Shown one piece after another: positions 10,020 to 21,100 of a DNA stretch of 64,000 nt. Within the stretch, counting starts at the first letter, position 1; each line of letters opens with the position of its first letter. Source of the DNA: Nipponacmea schrenckii (taxonomy: Eukaryota > Mollusca > Gastropoda > Lottiidae). The translations under genes were made by a program, and so were the position numbers. The DNA is taken from contig CM060200.1 in assembly GCA_030562195.1 (NCBI GenBank), forward strand, positions 17,856,001 through 17,920,000, in the 5' to 3' direction. Below the pieces are notes generated by a model. That model did no database searches and was not told the DNA's origin. It worked only from the letters and a program-made list of their open reading frames with translations.

Positions 10020-10640
10020 AGATTTACAAAAGACCTTCCTGGTAAAAAGTAACGCCAGAGTCAGAGACTCGTGTGTGTACATTTCGCAAAAACTAACTAT
10101 AACGCCGCATGGTAGTATTGCTAAAAACCTTCCAATGTGTCATAGAATTTATTTAATTTTGTTTTATCCTTGCAAATTCTTGTTTCGTTTTCAATCACCC
10201 TCATTTTTTTTCATTGCGCTGTCTTCCAAATCTGCAAATAATAGTACTATAATTAAGAGATTGTCTATTGAAGTCCAAATACAAAAGGTAACAATTCTAA
10301 GTTGATTTAGATTTGAGAATATATTATTATGCTTATTTACCTTGTGAAGAGACTTTCATTCGCTTTTCCCTCAAATCATTAATCATGGTTTCAATTTCAC
10401 TTCTGTGTTCAGTACAAAATCTACATTCCATAAAAATTGAAATTATCCTACATACAAAACGATCGGTATGATTTCAGATGTGGACCTTTTCATTTATTAA
10501 TTGTAGGTTGGGTAAGGCTATACTCTCAAATAACCTAGCTACACGTGCTTTAATTGCCACCCTGCGGTGAAGGATATTATCTCAAATATACATGGGTCGT
10601 GGAGGTCCTCTTGATTGTCCATCTCAGTAGGGGTGTAACA
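10020..10640. other. No gene seen
   Basis: AT-rich sequence with no supported exon, repeat or RNA gene. The only sizeable frame (9967-10305, plus) is antisense to the RNase H relic at its start and low in coding character. Confidence 0.5.
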
Positions 10641-10732
10641 TCTTATTGACTTTGTACAGGGCTATTAGAGATAAACAAAAATCTATTGTAACAAGGCAAT
10701 GACATCAAAGAAAACGTTTTTAAAAGAAAATA

Positions 10733-10929
10733 TGATAATTTAACTTTAACTTTCTGGAATTTTCCACCGAATTCAGGGTCATTGAAGCAAACATCTTTGA
10801 TTGAGAGACCTTCCTCGCCGCCTTTGGAACTTATACTTCTACTTAGTTTTTCATTTCCGTCAATAGTACAATAAATACCCTTCTGTACAACCCCAGCTTT
10901 CTTGGATTCTTTCCAACTCCTAAAAAATA
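10733..10929 (-). CDS. Unknown exon-like frame upstream of the duplicated block
   Basis: The minus-strand frame starts just after a CTATTTTTTAG acceptor-like tract at about 10930 and reads SWKESKKAGVVQKGIYC, then a Lys/Glu-rich segment with FNDPEFGGKFQKVKVK. The composition is protein-like and the acceptor is good, but no family is recognised. It may be a downstream exon of the minus-strand gene whose pieces lie at 11124-11560 and 11659-11955. Confidence 0.35.
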
Positions 10930-11123
10930 GTGAAATACCAAAGAAATGAATCATATTTTTAGTAATATAGAAAAAAACACTTATAATTTAAACTTGAATC
11001 AAATGTAAATTTCAAAATTTTGCTGTAATAGCTAGAAGTAAACAAATGTTACACTAACCTCACATAACTTCTCTATATTCAACGAACCCGAATTGCACCT
11101 TTCAACAGCAATGAATTGTCTGT

Positions 11124-11560
11124 TCATGAGTGATAATGATCGTACAAAACCCACGTCTCTTCCAATCTCTGCTGATTTAATTTGGATGGATCCTCACCAT
11201 TTACCACTCTTTTGAAGAATTTCGTGGCTATATATTCAGATACTTGTTTTGAATGAGAATTATTAAAAACTCCAGGTAAAGAATCAAAAGTCGCTCCACA
11301 TAAATTCTTAGAAAAACCTGTTTGAGAAGAACATAGCAAATATTTCTGCTTGATATCGCTAAGGTCTAATTCCAATTTAGAGTAAAATCTTTTGGTCTTT
11401 CTTACATCTGTATAAGAATGATAAAACGAATTGTTATATTTGGGCTCAGAATTCCAAATACGACATTCGGATGTGTCACTTGCTATTATAAGCACTCCAT
11501 TTTCTGAGTATATGAAGAGAAATGAAGGCTTTGAAATAGTATATAAATATTCTTTTCTAA
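11124..11560 (-). CDS. Unknown exon-like frame, minus strand
   Basis: An open frame follows a good acceptor (TTTTTAG near 11562) and reads KEYLYTISKPSFLFIYSENG, then SDTSECRIWNSEPKYNNSFY and a mixed Lys/Asp/Ser region ending WVLYDHYHS and a stop. It is conserved in copy 1 of the duplicated block where the window allows comparison (1 onward). I do not recognise it. Residue composition supports a real exon of a gene running minus from about 11955 to 10733. Confidence 0.4.
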
Positions 11561-12245
11561 AAATGCATTCATTAAATGACGATTTCAGAACAATACATTA
11601 AAATCCATTTTTATCAGCCGCAACCAACTTAGCAAATACATCAAAATCTGTTTTGTCCTCATAGAAACACGGATATTTCTGAAACTAAGTGAGTTATGAT
11701 CTTGCACATTCTTTCTTCCTCGGAATTAAATATTTTTGTTGCACATTTTACAGTTTTTTCCCCAATTAGCAGCGGTGGTCCATCACAATTAGAGTTATTT
11801 GTAACGTACCTTGAGATATATGTCCATCTATTTGGAGTGCTTTTATTAAAATGTTTGGTTGCAAAAAGAAGAGATTTCAGTTGCAAAAAATGTATCTGAT
11901 AAAGCATCCTATATCCTATATACACGAATCCACTTCTGATTTCATGGTGTAACAAAAAAAAAAATCAAATTAAAAGTCTATCCAATCTCAACTTTGTGTT
12001 ATTTTGTAACCCTAAATAGGCTGCGCATCAAATTTAACGCATCATTTTGAATCTTATTAAAATACGTAATTTTGCAACAAAAATGACGTCGGAAAAGTTG
12101 CAAATGAGTTGTTATGGTGAAAAGGTTGACCGTCAATCAATGACGTTAATTCGAAAATACGTTGTTATGGTTAAAGAAAAACAGTCAATAGCCCTTTCAA
12201 AAAAAAGTAAAGTTGTTGTCGGCAACGCTCCGAAAGAGATTCAGG
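11333..12245. repeat. Duplicated block, copy 2 (pair with 1-908)
   Basis: Direct repeat of 1-908, about 11.3 kb away, with few substitutions and small indels. Unlike copy 1, this copy continues past GATTCAGG without the Harbinger-like insertion, showing the pre-insertion sequence, and its minus-strand frame is unbroken. Confidence 0.85.
11659..11955 (-). CDS. Unknown minus-strand ORF, intact copy
   Basis: A 98-residue frame starting near the sequence HEIRSGFVYIGYRM and containing NKSTPNRWTYISR. An internal CAAG/GTACGT donor at about 11809 and a TTAGTTTCAG acceptor near 11693 suggest the coding part ends at WTYIS, continuing in a frame that begins YPCFYEDKTDFDVFAK. The phases do not join cleanly, so the model is tentative. 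The family is unknown. Confidence 0.3.
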   Translation of the reverse strand: MLHHEIRSGFVYIGYRMLYQIHFLQLKSLLFATKHFNKSTPNRWTYISRYVTNNSNCDGPPLLIGEKTVKCATKIFNSEEERMCKIITHLVSEISVFL

Positions 12246-12378
12246 ATTCAGAGATGCTTAGTTAGTCCAGTTTGCTGGCATTGAAGAATGTTCAAATAAA
12301 GAGATTGAAGCTCACTGCAATGCTATCGGCTGTCGTGATGAATTTTTATTTGTACCTTTACTGTCAATTTGTGCAGGT
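12083..12378 (+). CDS. Unknown plus-strand ORF in copy 2, possibly frameshifted
   Basis: The frame starts MTSEKLQMSCYGEK, runs to DSEMLS and stops at 12265. Immediately after, another frame reads QFAGIEECSNKEIEAHCNAI, then GCRDEFLFVPLLSICA, up to a perfect CAG/GTAAGT donor near 12378. This suggests one exon broken by a frameshift around 12262. It is transcribed away from the minus-strand ORF at 11955, so the two would share a roughly 100-base divergent promoter. Confidence 0.35.
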
Positions 12379-12459
12379 AAGTAAAACAAGGAATAAAAAA
12401 AGGATAATGAATACTATATACTCACAGTTGCAATGGATTTTTTTTTTTTTTTTTTAGGA

Positions 12460-13500
12460 AGGTTAGTTTTGGGGTTTTTGGGCCTAAATCTAGCATGACA
12501 ACACGTTGCGGACAGATCTACTTCTCAGAAAATGTGTTGTAAATCTAGATTCTCTCGAAAATGATAACTAGTTTTGGCATTGTCTTTAAAAATCTGATGC
12601 ATTCCATCCAACCTGGTATGATTTTTTTGGCAGGTTTTATGGGTGCAGACACTGCTATTTAATTTAATCCCGAATGGGTTGAACCGGCAATTTTATGGAC
12701 AATTATTATTGCTGCTGAAAAAGATGAGAGAAAATTTCCTGCGCTTCGAAGATTGAAGTAACCAATAATGAATATTCAAAACCGAATGAGACAAGATCAT
12801 CCAGAGACAAATCAATCAGAAACGCCACAACGAATAAAAAATCAACAATCATCCAAAAGCAATAATTGTTAATAGATGTTTTCTCCATGGAAGAGTAATA
12901 TAACGTTCTTCTGAAAAATAATTATCAGGTACGCTATTAAAAATCAATTGAATGAAAACATATATAGACTCTATTCAATCTGAAATTTCATGATTTCAAT
13001 TATTTTGAAATAGAGTCTAATTAATTTAATAAGGGACAGTTTCGCCATCCGTCGTATTGTATAGGCTAATATTCTTAGAAAAGGCTTTTATATTTTCTAA
13101 GCAAATCAGCAATACTGTTGACTGTCATTATAGAAATTTAATCATTTAATGCCAAATGTGTATTCAGAATCATCATGTAGGCCTATGAAAGTTGAAATTA
13201 CGGTTCGACTTTTTTTTTCTCCGCATTAGTAACCAAAAACTCTATATTTTAGAATAGAAATAACATGGATCTGATCCATCCTGAGTAAAAATAAAGAAAA
13301 AATTTGTATCATTTCATTCTTAGGTAATCGGTTCATATAAAGATACCGGTATCTAAGTTTTGCACCAATCTTTAGATATTTACAAACCAGGTGGAAGCCT
13401 TATAGACAGAAAACAGTTTTTGAACTTAAATGGAGGTTTCCAATGGGGCAGGAATTTTAAAAAACTCTGGTTATTGTCACTTACCAAAAACATTTTAATC
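12460..13500. other. No gene seen
   Basis: AT-rich non-coding sequence with a T run at 12437-12454. No supported exon or repeat was found. Confidence 0.5.
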
Positions 13501-14247
13501 ATGCGGGACCTTGTTGATTGCTGAGATGATGGACAAAGATGACTGGGACGGCTTCAATGACAGGTAAATCATCTCTTATCGAATGTGCTTGATAATGAGC
13601 CTTTTTATTAAATGCTAAATATTGTCCCTTCAAACATATAGGTTCGTAAGTATTAGCCATGTCACATCTTAGACATTATGATAATATTATAACATTAATT
13701 CCTATGTTGTAGATACCTCATAACTTGCCCTAAAGAGGTAGTTTTCAGGCCGTGTGACTACAAGGTACCAATTCCAGACAACTTAAAAATTGATTTGAAA
13801 AGATACTCAATAAAGTCAAGGAGAGCCATGAAATTCAAGATGGTCATATAACATACACTTTCAGTGCAGGGGCTACATCTGCTTTCAACGATTATCATGA
13901 TTACCACTACCTTGAGTTGGGAAAAACTTATTTCCGTGATTACAACAGACGTCATTTATGTATGTTTGTGGCGTGATCAACTATGTTTACATACCAATAA
14001 TGCTAGTGAGACCAACGTTTAATCCTTATATTTACATTCAGATACTTTTATTAACGCAATTTTCACTTTTTTATGATCTGTTCCCTTGAATTTGCCACAA
14101 ATCTTAGATTGTGTCATTATGTGGTGCCTTGACGACGTCAATCACGTCATAGTATCACGTGATAAACTACAGTTCATCGAAAAATAAACGCCAGTTTGTT
14201 TAACTAGTTCATTGAAGGGAGTGATAGTAGAAATGTAAATATTTCAG

Positions 14248-14384
14248 TGTAAGTTTGATGGTTATGTATATGGAATGAACGGTATTCGTGACGAAACTAC
14301 ATATTGGAAATGTAATGTTAAGCACTGTAACGGACGCCTGACCCCCACAGACAAGTATTATCGGAATTCAACTCTGTATAAATA
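14248..14384 (+). pseudogene. FLYWCH-type zinc-finger fragment cut by a palindromic element
   Basis: After an ATTTCAG acceptor-like tract the frame reads CKFDGYVYGMNGIRDETTYW followed by KCNVKHCNGRLT. The aromatic Tyr, YWKC and CNGRL spacing match the FLYWCH zinc finger (F/Y-x-Y, YWxC, C-x-A/G-R-L). The closing His-x-His is missing because the palindromic element begins at 14385. Beyond that element (18001 on) the frame does not resume the finger, so this is a relic. Confidence 0.6.
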
Positions 14385-14980
14385 TTATGAGAAATGTGAC
14401 AGTGTTTAATATGTTTTAATTTCATCAAAGTGCTTTAATAATATTTTTTTTTTTAATAATTGTTGTTGTTGTTGTTAATATTGAGTGTTTATATTATTAA
14501 GATTGAGATTAGAGAATACAATTGCCTATTAAATAATTAAAAAAAAAAGCCTTCAAATCTGTTGTTGACCCCAAATATCTCAAATATTCAATCCTTTTCT
14601 CGGGTCTGTTATAACTCACATCATCACAAACATCATTTCTAAATTCTTATTCAAAAAAAGAAAAAGATTCTTTTATGGCTTCTTTCATTTTAATATAAGG
14701 TATGGTTTCACTGCGAGTTAGTATTTATACTTGAGTTTGTTATAATTTTGTTAATTGTTAGTTATTTCTCTTGAAAACGCTACCTGTAAGTGTATGTGAA
14801 ACGTTGAGTGTAATAAATCCAAGAAATAGTATATCCATATAGTTTGTATGTTTTATGTTACTCCTATTCCTATATGTCATATAAAGATTAAAAAAGATTC
14901 TTGTTGGAATGAATATAGTAGTGCCTTCTATTGAGTAAACCTATTTACTTAAGAATGTAATTCTGAATTTTCTGTCATAT

Positions 14981-15175
14981 TCAAAATTTCAGCACTGTAA
15001 CAGTAGCTTTTCTAGTTAACATCAGATAATGGGACGGAGCCGGGGCCACACAATTGTCCATGGGAGCTACAGGCCACTTTTTTTTTGTATGTAAAATGAT
15101 ACAAAAATTGAAAGGGTTGAGGGGGGGAGGGGTGGTGTTGGTGGATGTTGAGCGACCCAACCGTAAAAAGGCCAC
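14981..15175 (-). repeat. Left-arm copy of a 64-residue frame repeated in the right arm
   Basis: The minus-strand frame (ending SHYLMLTRKATVTVLKF) is the inverted counterpart of the plus-strand frame at 17618-17812 (same ending). It contains LNPFNFCIILH and a Pro/Thr stretch. The mirrored copies define the palindrome; coding status is doubtful because the Pro stretch comes from a C run. Confidence 0.5.
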
Positions 15176-15399
15176 TGCACTGTAAATGTCTGTAAAGTTA
15201 TAGGCCTTGTTTAGATTCCAAAGAATAATTCTCTTCTGTCACCATTTAAGGCCCTGAAAAGGGCTGAATTTGATGTTTTTTAATCCGTCCACAATTAATT
15301 ATTATTAAAATTAAGGTTCAATCAAACACTTCTTCCGTTTTGTTATTATCATTTATTTCTAAATAACGTTTTCTCGGTACTCTCCTCTTCTTCTTCCTC

Positions 15400-15540
15400 T
15401 TACGGTCTCCAAGGTGGACGACCTGTAATTCTATGCGACATTGAACCTGCTCTTGGCCGTCTTCTTGCCCCTCCTCTTGCACCTCCTATTGCCCTTCCTC
15501 TTGCCGCTCTCCTTGCATTTGGACCTCTATATTGCATTAT
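15400..15540 (-). CDS. Arg/Gly-rich small protein, left arm of palindrome
   Basis: From an ATG at about 15536 the minus strand reads MQYRGPNARRAARGRAIGG and continues with Arg-rich repeats to HRITGRPPWRP and a stop near 15401. The right arm has the matching sequence (about 17390-17476, with ITGRPPWRP conserved). It would be a short, strongly basic nucleic-acid-binding peptide. Basic repeats can also come from GA-rich repeats, so I keep confidence low. Confidence 0.35.
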   Translation of the reverse strand: MMQYRGPNARRAARGRAIGGARGGARRRPRAGSMSHRITGRPPWRP

Positions 15541-15654
15541 GATTTTTTAAGGGAGATCTACACATTACAATAGTTTATATAGTCATAGCGCGGACCTTGC
15601 AGAAAGCCTTTTGTTTCCAGGCTACGGTCGTCTCACGAGCTCGATGGCGTTTGA

Positions 15655-15765
15655 ATAAAAAAGCCTTAATATCTTCTTGTTGACCCCAAATATGTCAAAT
15701 ATTCAATCCTTTTTCTCGGGTCTGTTATAACTCACATCATCACAAACATCATTTCTAAATTGGTA
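15655..15765 (+). repeat. 110-bp repeat inserted in left arm, second copy at about 14546-14650
   Basis: AAAAAGCCTT, TTGACCCCAAATAT and CTCGGGTCTGTTATAACTCA occur in both places with minor changes. The right arm lacks it at the matching position, so it was inserted into or duplicated within the left arm after the palindrome formed. Confidence 0.8.
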
Positions 15766-16284
15766 TTTCCACAACCTTTTATATTGAAGACAAGTCACAG
15801 TTTACCAGTCCAGTGTCGCCTGTATATAGTCACTGTTCAACAACCAAGGCTCACCTGTAGTTACTGTAGGATACATCAACCCAGTCACACCTGTAGGCCT
15901 AGTCATTGTTAAAAAAAAAACAAAGAAAGAAAGAAACAACTATATTTTACAAGGATAACAACTTAGATTCACAAGTCCGCCGCGACAGGGATCCTCCTGC
16001 AGCTGGTCCTTGGACAAACCTCTTGGCATTGATCTTTCCAGAATTATCCGTACCCATTTACAGCTGGTTCGACTAGAATTATGAATGAAGATGACTGATT
16101 CAAGGTCATCAACCCAGTCTCACCTATAGTCACTGTACACCACCGTCTATCAGCCTCGACCATAATCACCTTATAGCCTAACTAGAACGGCCCCCATCTT
16201 GGTCAATCTAAAAAGCCAGGAAAAAATTGAAAATCTATCACACATACAGAAGTATGCAGCGATTATTTTATTTTCTGACCTTCC

Positions 16285-16505
16285 GATACTAATTTTTCTC
16301 TGATTTCGCTGATTTCCAATGGGGATCATCATTGCGTGATCATAAACACTCATATCAAGTTTCATCAAAATCCGTCAAGAATTGCACCTTGTAGAGTGTT
16401 TACGAACAATTATGGAAGGACGGACGAAAGGACGGACGCACCGACGGCGGACTGACGGACAGGGGTCACTACAATATACGACCACATTGTAATGTGGGCG
16501 TATAA
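16285..16505 (+). mobile_element. MITE-like insertion ending in the ATACGACC/GGGCGTAT hairpin
   Basis: This segment has no counterpart in the right arm. It ends in a GGACGGACG-rich stretch, GGGGTCACTACAATATACG, and a short hairpin (CCACATTGTAATGTGG), then GCGTATAAAAA. The same terminal layout is at about 46325-46383, which marks a repeated element family. It lies at the centre of the palindrome. Confidence 0.6.
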
Positions 16506-17395
16506 AAATGTAGTCCTGGGCCGATATTAAGAAAAGTCTGTAGCCTACTTGTATAACGTTTAGGAATAATAATATATAATATGAATCATTTCTAAAAGAA
16601 TATAATATGCTATATTTATTGAAAATGCCCCTTTGAAAAGGTCAGAAAATACAATTATCACTGCATACTTCTGTTTATCTACGTCTGTACCAAGATGGGG
16701 GCCGTTCCTGTTAGATAGCTTCATTATGACGTGAACCGCAATGACGTCATAATATCTCCAGTCAGTCTATACTCCTTGTTGAGGCAGGGTTCAAAGACAG
16801 TGACTATAGGTGATACTTGACGGATGGACATGACTACAGTTGAGACTGGGCTGATAGGCTACAAGGTGATTATGGTCGAGGCTGATAGATAGGTGGTGTA
16901 CAGTGACTATAGGTGGGACTGGGTTGATGACCTTGAATCAGTCATCTTCATTTATAATTCCAGTCGAACCAGCTGTAAATCGGTACGGATAATTCGGGAA
17001 GATCAATGCCAAGAGGTTTGTCCAAAGACCAGCTGCAAGAAAGGATCCCTGTCACGGCGGACTTGTGAACCTAAGTTGTTATCCTTGTAAAATATAGTTC
17101 TTTCTTTCTTTTTATGTTTTTTTACAATGACTAGGCCTACAGGTGTGACTGGGTTGATGTAGCCTACAGTAACGACAGGTGAGACTTGGTTGTTGAACAG
17201 TGATCATAGGCGACACTGGACTGGTAAACGGTGACTTGTCTTCAGTATAAAAGGTTGTGGAAATACAAACGCCATTGAGCTCGTGAGACGATCGTAGCCT
17301 AGGAACAAAAGGCTTTCTGCAAGGTCCGCGCTATGACTATATAAACTATTGTCATGTGTAGATCTTTCTTTACAAATTCATAATGTTATATACAG

Positions 17396-17581
17396 GTGCA
17401 AGAGGAAGGGCAAGAAGACGGCCAAGAAGAGGTTCAAGGTCGAATAGAATTACAGGTCGTCCACCTTGGAGACCGTAGGAGGAAGAAGAAGAGGAGAGTA
17501 CCGAGAAAACGTTTTTTAGAAACATCAAATTCGGCCCTGTTCAGGGCCTTAAATGCTCACAGAAGAGAATTATTCTTTTGA
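17396..17581 (+). repeat. Right-arm counterpart of the Arg-rich segment
   Basis: The sequence is the inverted counterpart of 15360-15480. In the frame used in the left arm it reads an Arg-rich peptide ending ITGRPPWRP; the alternative frame gives a Glu/Gln-rich 61-residue peptide. The left-arm frame looks more natural, and the two arms now differ by substitutions and indels. Confidence 0.4.
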
Positions 17582-18003
17582 ATCTAAACAAGGCCTATAA
17601 CTTTACAGACATTTACAGTGCATTGGCCTTTTTACGGTTGGGTCGCTCAACATCCACCAACACCACCCCCCCCCCTCAACCCTTTCAATTTTTGTATCAT
17701 TTTACATAAAAAAGAGTGGCCTGTGGCTCCCATGGACAAATTTGTGGCCCCGGCTCCGTCCCATTATCTGATGTTAACTAGAAAAGCTACTGTTACAGTG
17801 CTGAAATTTTGAATGTGACAGAAAATTCAGAATTACATACTTAAGTAAATAATTTTGCAATAGAAGGCACTACTATATTCATTCCAACAAGAATCTTTTT
17901 TTTTTGAATAACAATTTAGAAATATTAACAACAATAACAACAAAATTAAAGCGCTTTGATGAAACAAAACATATTAAACTCTGTCACATTTCTCATAATA
18001 ACT

Positions 18004-18130
18004 AGGAGCTGCGGTGGCTCAGTGAGTTAGACGCTTGGATTCTCGCTTCACTCATCTTACTGTCCACACGTATAATGTGAGCTCCGGCATTCAGTCAAGC
18101 GAGAAATTGTTAGAAGTTTTCGATCTTCAA
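18004..18130 (+). repeat. tRNA-derived SINE-like fragment
   Basis: GCGGTGGCTCAGTGAGTTAG matches a tRNA-type A box (compare 60411-60435). The expected B box (GGTTCGAATC) is only weakly present as CCGGCATTCAGTC near 18090. This is a degraded pol III head lying directly after the palindromic element. Confidence 0.5.
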
Positions 18131-18169
18131 CTTTACTTGTATAACTCTAACTTGGATTATACCTTGGAT

Positions 18170-21100
18170 TTGGTTGTGTGGAGAGGATTCTCCTTCATTT
18201 CGGAATTATTATGAGTGGAAGGATATTTTCTAAGGAATTGGTTGTGGCCATAGAAGTTGGTGAGTTAAGAAACATTCAACTAAATGATTTTATTGATGAA
18301 ATTGAAATTGTCGTTGGTATAGGCAATGTGTATGCAGTGACGAAATGTAGGCCTAATATTCTTCAAGTGGCAGTGAGTAGGAAAGAACATTCTGATAACT
18401 GTGTGGTGGTTTACGAGTTAATAGTGTAGAGTATGATGTAAAAATTCCATTTTCCCCATATACGGTAATATCATTTTTGGACATTCCCTCATATATTGAA
18501 GATGTGGTATTGATTAAGCTAAAATACTTTAATTTTGAGATTAAGGGAAGCGTTGTGAGGCACCATTACGATGCATATGAACAGATCGAGAATGGAACTA
18601 GACATGTAAAGTGTATATTTCCCCCTGAGGATAAATCCCTCTCCTGAGCTCTTAATCTCGAGACTGTGCATGGTACGAAGAGCTTTAGAGTTCTGCATAA
18701 CAACCAGAAAAATGGATGCCATAAATGTTATTCGGACGAACATCTTATTGCAAAGTGTCCTAAAATACGATGCCGTAAGTGTCATGAATTCGGACATATG
18801 GGGATTAAATGCAGTGTGAAAATATGTGATGTAGGTAAAGAACTTGATATTAACTGTATTTGTAACAATTATTTTGAAGATGACTTTAATAGTGAAGTGA
18901 ACGATAACAGCGATAATTCAACAGGAGAAGTAATAGTTAACGTGACGCCAAGTGACGTGAGTAAGAGTTCAGGCATTTCAGAACAGGTCTCAAAGAAGGT
19001 AAAACTTGCTATAACCCCAGCTAGTGAACCTATGCAGCAAGTGAGCGATCTCACTATACAGTCTATTGAACGAGAAAGTGCTAATACGAGTGAATCGACA
19101 AGAGTTTACGACACAGAATCCACCAATGATATTCCCCATGACTTTTCGATGATAAAGGCAGACGAAATTCCACTAAATACAGAATGAGTTGTCGACACAA
19201 ATACCCCGACCCATCCATTAACCCCCAAACCCACCCATTAAACCCCGACCCAGAAGAAAAAGACTTGTTACAAACCCAGAGTTTAAAACTTTACAGAAGT
19301 TAGTCAGTGATAGAGAAAAGAGAGTGGTGCCTAATAGATATTGCGCCAACCCCCCCCCCCTCCTTTCTTTAACTTTAACATTAACGTTTTGTACTTTCAA
19401 CTTTAAACTTAGAAGTGTAGAGAAAATGGAAAAGGTGCTCCAGAAAGGTGACTCTTTAAACGTAGAAATTGTTTGTCTTCAGGGAAAGTATTGGGATAAG
19501 GACACTGTTAGCCTTATAAATCGAAAGTGAGACGGATGAGTAATTGTAAGCAATTCTAAGGAAGCCATTGTGTGTCGTGGTGTGGCAATTTTAGTCCGAA
19601 ACGATCGACGATGGTCGAATAGTTAGAGCTGACTTTGTATATCTAGATCGTAAATTTTCAATACTTTCAGTGTAGGTCCCTAATAATTCAATCGAAAGAA
19701 TAAAGGTTTTTAATGACCTTGGTAAATATATAGATCCAGAATGAGAAAATATTGTTGTTAGGGATTATAATAAAGTTTTTGAGCACTATATGGATAGGGC
19801 TAAGGGCATGACAACAAATAGGGCCAGCTCTTCAGCACTCAATAACCTTGCCATAAGACATAATTTAGTTGATATTTTTAGGAATACGAACCCTAGTAAG
19901 CGAGCTTATACACGCACCGCAAATGTTCAAGGTCCAATTTAAGTGAGTAGAATTGATCATAACATTATATTAATTAATAGATCTCTGGTTTGTAACACAG
20001 TTAATTGTCATCATTATCTGATCATAATATTGCTAAATGTAAACTAGATATTAGTAATTGTGATAGAGGACTAGGTATGTTTATTCTTAATAATATACAT
20101 CTTATTGATGATAACTATTGTATATTGCTGAATGAACTAATAGATGATGAAATTAATAATGTAATGTACATCAGTAATCCACTAGTGTGGTGGGATAACC
20201 TCAAATATAAAGCCAAATCTATCTCCCAAAGCTATTCTCGCAAAGTTGCCAAGGCTAAGAATGCTAAGATTTATGAGCTATAGAATAGGTTGCAAAGAGA
20301 GTATGCAAAGTTGGCTGCTAATCCCTCATATGATTTAAGCAATTTATATCAGTTAGAAATTGAGCTAGAACAATTTGAATTAGATTCCTGAAAGGGAGCT
20401 ATTCTTCGTCGTAAAACTACATATGCAACAGAGGGTGATAAAAATACCAAGTTCTTTTTAAGTTTAGAGAAATTTCACCAGAATAAAAATTGTATTAATG
20501 AAATTATAGATAGCTACGGTAATGTTTTTAGTGATTCTTCCTCTATTTTAAATCCTTCTGCTGAATTTTATTCAAGTCTTTACGACAAACAAAATGTTGA
20601 TAGTTCTCACGTTCAGGAAATGTGTAACCTCATAAACAACAGAGTGACGGAAAGTGAAAAAGACATGTGTGATACACCGATTACTCTCAAAGAACTCACT
20701 CTATGAGGAAAGGTAAAAGTCCATATAGACGGGCTTACGGTAGAATTCTTTATTAAGTTTTGGGATAAACTTGGCCCCATTTATCTGAATATTATTTATA
20801 TTATTTTTAAGGAGAAACTACTCTCTAGATCTATGAGGAAAGGAATCTTGACACTATTATATAAGGATAAGGGAGATAAGCGAGACATTAAAAATTTCAG
20901 ACCCATATCACTACACCAAAATGATTATAAATTAGTGTCAAGAGTTATGTCTGCTAGACTTAGAAAAGTAATTTCTTCTAATGTATCAATAGAGCAAACA
21001 TGTGCTGTCCCATGCAGAAGCATATTTGACAATATAGCATCACTTAGAGACATAGTTTCATATACTGGGCATTAAGACATCGAAGCCTATTTAGTAAGCT

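Larger units (their letters stand above)
14385..17998. mobile_element. 3.6-kb palindromic (foldback) transposable element
   Basis: The ends are inverted repeats: TTATGAGAAATGTGACAG at 14385 and its complement ending at 17998, each flanked by TA (14383-14384 and 17999-18000), consistent with a TA target duplication. The left arm (to about 16285) and right arm (from about 16635) are inverted copies over most of their length. Differences are an extra insert in the left arm (about 14550-14890) and a roughly 110-base insert at 15655-15765. Each arm has an Arg-rich reading frame (see the two CDS entries). No transposase is visible, so it is either non-autonomous or a class I do not recognise. Confidence 0.75.

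Noticed and set aside
15400..17480. Viral core-like protein or giant-transposon capsid from the Arg-rich peptides in the palindrome
   Set aside because: No polymerase, integrase or capsid gene is present; Arg-rich composition alone is not evidence.
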